DNA of 44,094 nucleotides from Proteus alimentorum. GTDB taxonomy: Bacteria; Pseudomonadota; Gammaproteobacteria; Enterobacterales; Enterobacteriaceae. Below are positions 8,262-15,706 of the stretch, in pieces (the first letter of the stretch is position 1; every line of letters begins with the position of its first letter). The position numbers were made by a program, and so were the translations under genes. The notes beneath the pieces were generated by a model, which saw only the letters and a list, made by a program, of their open reading frames with translations, was not told the DNA's origin and searched no databases. The stretch spans positions 1 through 44,094 of the forward strand of contig NZ_NBVR01000019.1 of the NCBI RefSeq assembly GCF_002607735.1. The letters run 5' to 3'.

Positions 8262-9572
8262 TTATACATCTATCCCATCCATTGGACAAGGTATCTCTGA
8301 TTTAACTTCCTCTAAATCAGAATTTTTTAAAAAGAAGTAAAAAGTGGAATCTACAATCTTTAGTTGTCGAGAATTTGAATCATACGCAATTACAGGGGGA
8401 GTTATTCCTTTACTAGCCTGCAATCCAGTAAGACTCTTCAAAGCAGTAACTAATTGGTGTCCTTTTAGTTCATCTTTTCTATGATGTACTTGTTTTAATG
8501 CATGAAGGATGTTTTCTTTGCTAATTCCACCATTTACCCCATGATATCCTAGGGAAAGGATATGCATTACAATATAATAATTTAGGAAATATGGTAAAGG
8601 ATTGCCTTTAGTTATAGATGCACTATTTGCAACAGCCATAGTTTCTAGGTTTCGTAAATGACGTCCAGAATATTCATTCGTTTTCATCGCTATTGCAGTA
8701 TTAACTGCAGCTATATTAATGAAGTGTTTTGTTGTTTCTTGTTTTGTGAGAATACCATCCGCAATACATGATCCCTTTAATAATTCTTGAAAAACACCTA
8801 CACTTCCGAATGAGTTTGAGATACATTTTTCAATAATCACAGGTGTAATGTCTATATTTAAAAGATCCCCACCTTTTTTTGCTATACTCCTAAAATCGGC
8901 ATCTAGCCAAGGTTCAACAGGTATTTCACTAATTCTATCTTGTAATTCTCCGTTGAATTGGGTAAGCCGATTAGATTCTTTCCATACTCCCAATATAATA
9001 AATCGTACTTTCAGATCATGAAATGTACGGAGATCAAAAGCAAATGCTCTTTGTATTTCCTCAGGAAGATAGTGAAAATTTTCAAGTATTATTATTTTCT
9101 TGCTACCAATATGATGAATCAAATACGCAACATCATCAGGCAGATCTAAATTGAATTCAATTTCATCATAGTGTTCTGTATTGCTTGTATTTTTTTCATC
9201 TTGTATTGTGAAAGATGCGTTTACTTTAGCAATTAGTGCTACAGCTCCTTGAATTGATGCTTTACCAGTTGCTTTATTTTTTTCTCCAGTACCTTCTGTA
9301 TAAGAAGTTTTGAGTACAACGTTACATTTTCGAAGTATTGATTGATATATATCTTTTAAAGTGTGTGTAGGGGATAAGCTAATCAAAATATGATCGTCAT
9401 AAGTAATATATTTTTTAACTAAGGCTGTCTTACCTTGTTTAGATGCTCCATAAACTATAATTTGCTTCTCTGTTCTTAATGCATCTATTAGCTTTGCATC
9501 AACATGGTCACGCTCGATGTAGCTTCCAACTTGCTTTCCACTAACTCCAAAAATATCTTCTATTTTAAGCAT
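8262..9572 (-). CDS. Orphan P-loop ATPase (AAA/STAND-like), unknown role, possible defence gene
   Basis: A 436-aa protein with Walker A GASKQGKT (residues 42-49). A hydrophobic strand ends in an acidic residue (IIILENFHYLP, about residue 170), which is a Walker B with Glu in place of the usual Asp. Sensor-like and arginine-rich segments follow. The C-terminal third has a winged-helix-like region (GGISKENILHALKQVHHRKDEL) ending in a short strand-rich tail. The layout is like Orc1/Cdc6 or STAND ATPases that respond to a partner or trigger. ATG 9572 follows AGGTGA. No partner gene is adjacent on the same strand. I do not recognise a named family. Its place in ICE cargo suggests defence, but that is inference. 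Confidence 0.75.
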   Translation of the reverse strand: MLKIEDIFGVSGKQVGSYIERDHVDAKLIDALRTEKQIIVYGASKQGKTALVKKYITYDDHILISLSPTHTLKDIYQSILRKCNVVLKTSYTEGTGEKNKATGKASIQGAVALIAKVNASFTIQDEKNTSNTEHYDEIEFNLDLPDDVAYLIHHIGSKKIIILENFHYLPEEIQRAFAFDLRTFHDLKVRFIILGVWKESNRLTQFNGELQDRISEIPVEPWLDADFRSIAKKGGDLLNIDITPVIIEKCISNSFGSVGVFQELLKGSCIADGILTKQETTKHFINIAAVNTAIAMKTNEYSGRHLRNLETMAVANSASITKGNPLPYFLNYYIVMHILSLGYHGVNGGISKENILHALKQVHHRKDELKGHQLVTALKSLTGLQASKGITPPVIAYDSNSRQLKIVDSTFYFFLKNSDLEEVKSEIPCPMDGIDV

Positions 9573-10003
9573 TCTATTTCACCTAATATTTTAATTGCTT
9601 ATACACAAAAGTGTTTAATTAAATACTTAATTGTAATTAAACCATATTACATCATAAATAATATGAAAATTTACTATGGAACATGTAAAAATACAAACTA
9701 TTAAAGCTTAAAAATAAATGGTTTTATTTTTTATCAATGTGACTTGAATAATTAAAATAGAGTAAATAGTATTTCTCTCATGATTTGTATTCATTGATTA
9801 ATATACTTGCTCATTCTTCAAGAAGAATAAGCTGTTTAGCTTAGTAGTGTTTTATCTCTAGGTATAATAAATTTAGCCTGATTAGAAACTTGGTATTCTG
9901 GCATGATTTTCATTCATATCATTATTTATATAGCGAAAATCGAAAAAATAGATATTTTAACTTTCAAAGCATACAGTGAAGAGTTTAGCATAGCTTATGC
10001 TTG

Positions 10004-10111
10004 ATTAATTAATAAGTGCGCCGAATCAAAAAATTAAAATATTTATATTAAGGATATTTGTTTTGTTATATAAAAAATTTCTCAAAACAAAAACAAAAAC
10101 AAAAATATTTA
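10004..10111 (+). repeat. Diverged copy 2 of the small-ORF leader
   Basis: This segment aligns with 6428-6522: ATTAATTAATAA, a degenerate middle, then TTTGTTTTGTTAT and an A-rich coding start. The ribosome binding site is weaker here (AAGGA). The rest of the gap 9573-10420 is about 73-80% A+T by eye and shows no other gene. Confidence 0.5.
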
Positions 10112-10302
10112 CTATGATTCCATTAAAATTTAATGAAATTAACTTATTCAGTGTATTAAAAATACTAAGGGAAAGCAGATCAAGACTGTCAGTTTGTAGA
10201 GAAATAGCTTTAATTTATTTCAGTGAAAAGAATCTTTTGTTGGAGAACTTTTATCTGAATCTAAATTATTTTATCATGATGATTCGTGTTTTAGTTATAT
10301 AG
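10063..10302 (+). pseudogene. Decayed relative of the small basic protein at 6484
   Basis: An open frame of 79 codons begins TTG TTA TAT AAA, like the 6484 gene, and stays Lys/Thr-rich for about 14 residues. It then diverges completely (MIPLKFNEINLFSVLK ...). It probably arose by duplication followed by frameshift or fusion. It may not be translated. I cannot assign a function, and the second part of the frame may be chance in AT-rich DNA. Confidence 0.3.
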
Positions 10303-10420
10303 TATTAATCTTATCTTTATCTAACAATCTTTCATATGATAGATTAAAGTGATAAGCAGACATTATGCCTGCTCTTGATTAGTAAATATTTTTTATTGAG
10401 TTTGTTTTTATAAAAAATAA

Positions 10421-12178
10421 TTAGCTATAAATAGTTTGAATTTTATTTTTTATTTCGTCTGTCATTAAAAAATTATCTGAATTGATATGATTTAATGCAA
10501 CATATGGTTTACTGCTTCCACCTTTTGGTAACCCTAATTCTTCTTCAATATCATTTATTAGCATAATAGATGAGCCAATTTTAGCATTAATTGCTTCTTC
10601 AATTTTTTTTGTGGAGGTGTTAGCTGAGGTTATAGCATCTGCTTTTTTCCAATCTTGATGGTCTTTGTCATAAATGGCTATATAAGGGATTCTAAATTTA
10701 TTTAATAGTCTAATATATAAAGGAATATTATCCTTAGAACCACAATCTATTAGTGTATAATCGTATCGGAATAAATTAAGTTTTTTAGCAAGTAATGGAA
10801 AAATGATTTTTTCAGTTGCACCTTCAAGGAGGATAACTTTTTTAGCGAAAAAAAGCTCTCCTCTATCTGGATTTATCCAATATGACAAATTAAAATCTCT
10901 TTTTGCATCACCTTCAAAAAGTTCATCAATACACTGTTTTATTGTGGTTTCGTCTGAATCATTTTCCTTAGCTGCAATATAAATAGATTTGTAACGTTCA
11001 ACATCAATAAGGCCACTTGAATGAGTACAGAGTATTACTTGGTTCCCAGATTCTGATAAATTTATAAATGAGTCAAATAATGCACGTTGTGCTTGAGGAT
11101 GAAGATATAATTCAGGCTCTTCAAAAATGAAATATCTAGAGTTTGAAACGCTTCTAACACTTTCATTTACTTGATTTTCTGATATAGCTGTTTTTTTTGC
11201 AATTAATTGTATTAGTGCAATTATTAAAGCTCTTTGTAACCCATGCCCTTTGCGTTTTATATCTGTTTTTACACCATCATTTACCCACACTTGAGTATTA
11301 GTTTTAAAAATACTTTCAATATCTGGTGGACTAATTTCAATATCAATTCTTGTTCCCCACGAAACTAATTCTAGTGCTAATTCATTTTCAAAATCAGAAA
11401 GTTGTTTAGGTCTATTAAGATTTTCATTCCCATCTTTATCTCTTTTATTCAACGTTGAAAATAAATTTCCAAGGTTTTCTTTTATGACTTTCCATTCTCT
11501 ATTATTTTCAGACATTGAATTAACAATATCAGAGTAAATTTTTCCAAAGGTACTAGACTCTTTTGAAGTAAAATCATCAGATACTTCTTTTATTGCTGGA
11601 ATAAAGTAAATTTCGCCGAATATTCCAGTTGCAACCGATTTGAGACCTAAAAAATTTGTCGACTCTAGTTCAAATCTAAAATCTATGGAATTTTTATTTT
11701 GTTTAATATATTCAATTTGTGCATCTATTATAATTTGCTTAGTAATTCTACCATTCTGTGGAACAAAGGAATAAAGCGGAAGGCTACTTGCCAGTTCTCT
11801 GTTTGTATACGCGCTAGCATTTGCCTCTTGTAACCATTCTTGTTCTGGATTTTCAATATAACCTCGATATTCAAAGCTACCACCTAGATAAGCTGTTTTT
11901 CTTACGATAATTTTTTCTTCAGAGGTTAAATATTTTTTAAATGTACTCTTATCTACATCATTGAGATCACTAAATTGTAATTCAACAAATAATACTGTTT
12001 CCTCTTTATGGAAATCTAAATCTTGATGTTTTACTTCCCCAAAGAAAAATAATATTGAAGATAAAATATTTGATTTTCCATGATTATTTTGGCCAATTAT
12101 AACCATTAAATCTTGAGCATGGATTTCTTGATCTTTGATGGAACGCCAGTTTCTAATATTTATTTTCTCTATTTTCAT
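10421..12178 (-). CDS. OLD-family nuclease: ABC-type ATPase plus TOPRIM domain
   Basis: 585 aa. The N-terminal AAA/ABC ATPase has Walker A GQNNHGKS (residues 29-36), the signature-like region KRKGHGLQRALII, and Walker B YFIFEEPELYLHP with the H-loop CTHSSGLID. The C-terminal TOPRIM nuclease domain shows VILLEGATEK and the metal-binding YDKDHQDW. OLD proteins include P2 Old and GajA of Gabija, which cleave phage DNA; GajA needs GajB (a UvrD-like helicase), which is absent here, so a stand-alone or a new pairing is possible. The upstream neighbour (12457-13482) is another nuclease on the same strand, 278 bp away. The start has an unusual triple heptamer repeat at its ribosome binding site. Confidence 0.93.
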   Translation of the reverse strand: MKIEKINIRNWRSIKDQEIHAQDLMVIIGQNNHGKSNILSSILFFFGEVKHQDLDFHKEETVLFVELQFSDLNDVDKSTFKKYLTSEEKIIVRKTAYLGGSFEYRGYIENPEQEWLQEANASAYTNRELASSLPLYSFVPQNGRITKQIIIDAQIEYIKQNKNSIDFRFELESTNFLGLKSVATGIFGEIYFIPAIKEVSDDFTSKESSTFGKIYSDIVNSMSENNREWKVIKENLGNLFSTLNKRDKDGNENLNRPKQLSDFENELALELVSWGTRIDIEISPPDIESIFKTNTQVWVNDGVKTDIKRKGHGLQRALIIALIQLIAKKTAISENQVNESVRSVSNSRYFIFEEPELYLHPQAQRALFDSFINLSESGNQVILCTHSSGLIDVERYKSIYIAAKENDSDETTIKQCIDELFEGDAKRDFNLSYWINPDRGELFFAKKVILLEGATEKIIFPLLAKKLNLFRYDYTLIDCGSKDNIPLYIRLLNKFRIPYIAIYDKDHQDWKKADAITSANTSTKKIEEAINAKIGSSIMLINDIEEELGLPKGGSSKPYVALNHINSDNFLMTDEIKNKIQTIYS

Positions 12179-12182
12179 TTTT

Positions 12183-12203
12183 GATTCCTGATTCCTGATT
12201 CCT
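12183..12203 (-). repeat. Tandem heptamer (AGGAATC)x3 covering the OLD ribosome binding site
   Basis: Three perfect copies of AGGAATC on the minus strand end 4 bases before the OLD gene start at 12178. The AGGA of the copy nearest the gene is a well-placed ribosome binding site. Simple heptamer arrays are prone to slippage, which would change the number of binding sites but not the reading frame. Confidence 0.75.
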
Positions 12204-12456
12204 TTAATTTAATGATCTTATTATGTCTGTTTTTTAATATGTAGAAGTTGGTTTTTATAAAATTAGAATGTTAAAGATTATCATCTTTTTCAAAATTAAA
12301 AATATTAATAATATTTGAATTTATCTTGTATATTTTATTTTTCCATCACTTTTATAATTTTATTAAATTTGAGTGTGATCAAATGTACTTTCTTATTTTA
12401 TAAATTCATATTTATTAGTATATTAAATAATATATTGATATTTGATTTTTTATAAA

Positions 12457-13482
12457 TTATCTAGGAAGTGATAATAAAAAATTATCTATAATTTCAAAAA
12501 GATAGTCTGTTGGATCCTCCCCTCTTTCTTTCATATGAAGCATTTTGCATATTTTTTCGTCATTTATGATAATTATTAATTTGCCATGCTCTCTCATAGC
12601 ACCCTGCGTCATAGCTATTGAATTTTTTTCTGCACCAGTTCTTGTCATAATAATTGCCATACGTCTGAGACCTTTTTCCAAAAGATATTTTTCAGTTGTG
12701 AGTATCTGCCCTTGCTTAATTTTCCCTAGATAATTTTTAAACTCGAAAAGTACATAACGGCTGTTAAGATCATCAATGACAAACTTCCAAAACTCAGTTG
12801 TTGGTCTTATGCGACATATGTAATCATAACGATTTAAACCATCATCAGTTCTTTTTTGTGAGTGCCAGCCTTGAAGATCGTTAGGGAATAAATACTTGAG
12901 AATTTCTTCACATACTTTTTCATATTGTCTCCATGATATTTTCCCTTTTTTGATGTTCTGTAGCTTATCACATAGTTCTGTACCTTTGCTGTCAGGGAGT
13001 GAAACACGAATAAGAGTATTATTTCTAATAGGATTGTTTGTTTTATAGGAATAGTACGCAGGAAGAGTGTCATTTAAGTTAGTTTCTAATAGTATATCCA
13101 GCTCTTCAGCTAGTTCTGGATATAAATTACACCAGATTCTTAAGTCAGTTTGATCAACAAAAGTTATACTAAATTTATTTTCGAGAGCTTCTCGTAATTC
13201 GGGGGAGAGAATGCAAGAAACGACTAACATTCCTTTGGAAATTCCAACTTCTATGCCATTGTTTATTACTCTAGTGGCAGCTGCATCTATAAGAGAGGCT
13301 TGAGCTCGTGCTGTGCGGTAATACTTGACTTCAATAGCCCAGTTTTCATCATTTAAATTTGCTAGTAGGTCAAACCCTTTGTCCCCTCTAAGGTCATTTT
13401 TTTCGATTTTAAAGTTATTAGCTTTTAGAATACGGCACACAAGATCTTCGAATAACTGCCATGTTGGTTTTAATTCATTCAT
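12457..13482 (-). CDS. Predicted two-domain nuclease: Mrr-like plus a second PD-(D/E)XK domain
   Basis: A 341-aa protein. The N-terminal domain is like Mrr_cat restriction endonucleases: WQLFEDLVCRIL, then GDKGFDLL with Asp38 and IEVKYY with Glu51 and Lys53, the PD-(D/E)XK set. A later region repeats the plan: WRQYEKVCEEILKYLF, RYDYIC and YVLFEFKNY, then a QILTTEKYL helix. That suggests a duplicated or fused nuclease, unusual for Mrr proteins, which have one catalytic domain and a winged helix. ATG 13482 follows AAAGG; an upstream GTG (13509) has none. It lies upstream of the OLD gene on the same strand, with 278 AT-rich bases between them. A joint restriction role is inferred. Confidence 0.72.
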   Translation of the reverse strand: MNELKPTWQLFEDLVCRILKANNFKIEKNDLRGDKGFDLLANLNDENWAIEVKYYRTARAQASLIDAAATRVINNGIEVGISKGMLVVSCILSPELREALENKFSITFVDQTDLRIWCNLYPELAEELDILLETNLNDTLPAYYSYKTNNPIRNNTLIRVSLPDSKGTELCDKLQNIKKGKISWRQYEKVCEEILKYLFPNDLQGWHSQKRTDDGLNRYDYICRIRPTTEFWKFVIDDLNSRYVLFEFKNYLGKIKQGQILTTEKYLLEKGLRRMAIIMTRTGAEKNSIAMTQGAMREHGKLIIIINDEKICKMLHMKERGEDPTDYLFEIIDNFLLSLPR

Positions 13483-13509
13483 ATAACTAGCCTTTATTTT
13501 CAATATCAC

Positions 13510-13895
13510 GACATTAATTATGAAATTTTAGATTATATTTATAATAATATTTTCATATTATAAGGTTTTTTATTAATTAATAATCGATTGAAACTAAATA
13601 GTAACCTATAAAAATATATATAATGCTATAGCTATATTTATACATAAAATAATTTAAAAATACTAATTTTATTTTTAATGTAAATTTAATTATTTTTTAA
13701 AATAGGATATTATGGTTTTAAATTTCAATTTAACTGTTTAATTTTTCATTTTAAGATTTTTATATTATTTTTTTTATTAAAAATATTATTATTTAAAAGT
13801 AGTAACTCATCGTAATTGCCTTCTTTTTATGAGTTTAATTATCACTCCCCAAAAACACTTCCCCATTGCTCCCTAACCAACAATCCATCAAAGTC
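13510..13895. other. Very AT-rich intergenic region before the transfer block
   Basis: I see no coding frame. Runs of A and T dominate until about 13800, and TATAATG occurs at 13619-13625. The transfer promoter is probably somewhere here but I cannot fix it. The final 100 bases are pyrimidine-rich with runs of CCCC, unlike the rest, and likely belong to the backbone leader. Confidence 0.4.
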
Positions 13896-13918
13896 GGACT
13901 CTTTATAACAGAGAGTCC
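13896..13918 (+). promoter_or_regulatory. Hairpin covering the ribosome binding site of the first transfer gene
   Basis: GGACTCT (13896-13902) pairs with AGAGTCC (13912-13918) around a 9-nt loop. The 3' arm ends two bases before ATG 13921 and contains the only purine-rich ribosome binding segment (GAGAG), so the folded RNA would hide it. A similar layout occurs before the gene at 33004. Confidence 0.6.
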
Positions 13919-13920
13919 TT

Positions 13921-14475
13921 ATGAACAAACCCATTTCCTTTATAATCTGTTTCACTGCGTTATTTATAACGGCTTGTACTCCCAAAGAAAAACTTCAGCA
14001 ATTTGAAACTAAACCTAACCCCATTATTCTCAATAAAAACACTCAAATAGCACAGCCCGATCTCTATGCAACGATACCAAAAGTTGTGCGTTATGATCGC
14101 TATTTATTAATAAATACATCTCCAACACTGGTTCAACGAGAACCGCTAGAGCAAATGATTGATATTCATATCCCAACTTCTCAACAATCCACTATTAATG
14201 ATGCAATGCGTTATATTTTACAATCGTCGGGATATTCTTTATGTAAAACAACGCCTTCTAATCAAGTGCTCTATAACCAAAAACTCCCCGTTATACATCA
14301 TCAATTAGGGCCTATGCGTTTAAAGCAGGCTCTACAAGTATTGGCAGGTGTTGCATGGCAACTTGAGATTGATGTAGTACAACGAATTGTTTGTCATTCA
14401 TTGCGCGAAGGCTACCAATTACCACCAGAAATACCCACAAATTCAACATCATTAGGGAATAGGGGGTTGAAATGA
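13921..14475 (+). CDS. pilL: PilL N-terminal-like ICE lipoprotein (TIGR03748 family)
   Basis: A 184-aa protein with a lipoprotein signal peptide (FTALFITACT, lipobox cysteine at about residue 19). The periplasmic domain has VVRYDRYLLINTSP and DAMRYILQSSGYSLC, then RLKQALQVLAGVAWQLEID. This matches the N-terminal domain of PilL of PFGI-1 elements, which in some ICEs is part of a type IV pilus system. Here it is the first gene of the transfer block and has no pil neighbours in view. Its stop overlaps the next start (ATGA). A leader hairpin may regulate its translation. Confidence 0.85.
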   Translation: MNKPISFIICFTALFITACTPKEKLQQFETKPNPIILNKNTQIAQPDLYATIPKVVRYDRYLLINTSPTLVQREPLEQMIDIHIPTSQQSTINDAMRYILQSSGYSLCKTTPSNQVLYNQKLPVIHHQLGPMRLKQALQVLAGVAWQLEIDVVQRIVCHSLREGYQLPPEIPTNSTSLGNRGLK

Positions 14476-15176
14476 AAAAGCAGCCTATATTGAACTCTCA
14501 ATTTCTGGTTTTATTGGGGATTAGCGTGTTGACAGTGTCAACAGGAGGAATGGCGACTCAAAATCAGCATCAAGTTTTAAAAACCGAACAACAAGCATTA
14601 GAACAATCACTACTCGCTGAAAATGCTCAAGAATGGAAATTAACAGAAAAAGAATGGCAACGTTATGAAATGCTAAAAAAGGGGAAACGAGGGCTGTTTT
14701 CACCAAACTTAGATCCCTTAACTTTATTAGGCATTGAAGCGCGCACTTATGAAGAGCGACGTTATTTTGCTGAATTAGTGGTGAAGCAAGAATTTCAGCG
14801 TGTTGAAGCGGAATTAGCCTTTCAGCGAGAGGTGAATCAAGCGTGGCTTCGCCTTTATCCTGAAATGTTACCGATTCAAAATGAAATAAGAGAAAGCCGT
14901 CAGGCTTTATTTTTGAAAGAAAATTGCCCTGTTTGTGAGGCCAAGCTCGCCAAACTTATTAAGCAAAATCAACTCATTGATATCTATTTAGTGGGAAGCG
15001 CGGGGAAAGATGATGTGATACGACATTGGGCTAAAAAACATCATATTCCTATCGAAAAGGTAAAAAATCGCCATATCACGTTAAACCATGATAACGGGAT
15101 ATGGCTAAAGCATGGCAATGGAATGATGCCAGTTGTTTTACAACAAGGAGCGCAAGGATGGCAAAGAGTCGATTAG
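14472..15176 (+). CDS. TIGR03759-family ICE protein
   Basis: A 234-aa exported protein of the ICE transfer region (PFL_4693-like). It has a hydrophobic N-terminus (SQFLVLLGISVLTVSTGG), a helical charged middle (EWKLTEKEWQRYEMLKKGKRG), and a C-terminal thioredoxin-like part with CPVCEAK, a CxxC motif. The role is a predicted periplasmic thiol or structural factor in T4SS assembly; details are unknown to me. The ATG overlaps the upstream stop. A TGTTGACAGTGTCAACA palindrome lies in the signal peptide codons (14527-14543). The end overlaps the next gene by 19 bases. Confidence 0.85.
   Translation: MKKQPILNSQFLVLLGISVLTVSTGGMATQNQHQVLKTEQQALEQSLLAENAQEWKLTEKEWQRYEMLKKGKRGLFSPNLDPLTLLGIEARTYEERRYFAELVVKQEFQRVEAELAFQREVNQAWLRLYPEMLPIQNEIRESRQALFLKENCPVCEAKLAKLIKQNQLIDIYLVGSAGKDDVIRHWAKKHHIPIEKVKNRHITLNHDNGIWLKHGNGMMPVVLQQGAQGWQRVD
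14527..14543. promoter_or_regulatory. Palindrome TGTTGACAGTGTCAACA, copy 2
   Basis: Identical in all 17 bases to the copy at 6128, but inside the signal-peptide codons of the TIGR03759 gene, where it is read as VLTVST. Confidence 0.75.
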
Positions 15177-15706
15177 TTTTTTTATTTATTTCCGTTGTTG
15201 GAATATCTCCTTGTTTTGCAGAAGTAATACCGCCACTTAATACGAAACAAACTGAATTAATTGTTGTTGCTGATTTTGGAGGGCAATCGACCGAGAACTA
15301 TTTTCAAGCTATATCACCACCTGATAACGAAGATAAAGTTTCATCTCCTTCCAATGTGTTGACACTGTCAACACCTAGCCTAGTTAGCTTATTGCCTGTG
15401 AGCACACCAGAATTAACACCAGGCTATCAACCTAGCCGAACTTTAAATTTAAGCGGAATGCCACCGCTGTTTTTAATTGGTGATGATGATTTTTCTCGAC
15501 GTTGGTTAACAGAGAAAAAGGAACAACTGATTGAGCTTAATGCAGTGGGCTATGTGGTCAATGTTGATACCGAAACGGCGTGGGATACACTAAATGAATT
15601 AGCGCAAGGGCTGACGTTATTACCCGTTTCAGGAAGTGATTTAGCCCTAAGATTAGGGCTTACTCACTATCCTGTGTTAATCAGAGATAAGGGATTAGAA
15701 CAATGA
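15158..15706 (+). CDS. TIGR03765-family ICE protein
   Basis: A 182-aa exported protein (PFL_4695-like). A signal peptide, LVFLFISVVGISPCFAE, precedes a low-complexity Ser/Thr/Pro-rich stretch. The conserved C-terminal part (FLIGDDDFSRRWL, VGYVVNVDTETAWDTL, LPVSGSDLALRLGLTHYPVLI) resembles the domain that in T4SS-linked ICEs lies between TIGR03759 and TraD. I use ATG 15158, which follows AAGGAG; an open frame extends upstream to 15101 but would give no signal peptide. It overlaps its upstream neighbour by 19 bases and traD by 4, so the block is probably translated as one unit. Confidence 0.87.
   Translation: MAKSRLVFLFISVVGISPCFAEVIPPLNTKQTELIVVADFGGQSTENYFQAISPPDNEDKVSSPSNVLTLSTPSLVSLLPVSTPELTPGYQPSRTLNLSGMPPLFLIGDDDFSRRWLTEKKEQLIELNAVGYVVNVDTETAWDTLNELAQGLTLLPVSGSDLALRLGLTHYPVLIRDKGLEQ
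15357..15373. promoter_or_regulatory. Palindrome TGTTGACACTGTCAACA, copy 3
   Basis: The same arms as copies 1 and 2 with C at the centre. It is inside the Ser/Thr-rich part of the TIGR03765 gene, read as VLTLST, and lies 830 bp from copy 2. Confidence 0.75.

Noticed and set aside
10421..13482. Complete Gabija system
   Set aside because: The OLD protein could be GajA-like, but no UvrD/Rep-like GajB gene is present; the neighbour is an Mrr-like nuclease.
13921..14475. Type IV pilus cluster associated with PilL
   Set aside because: Only the PilL N-terminal-like protein is present; no pilN, pilO, pilS, pilT or pilV-like genes are in the window.
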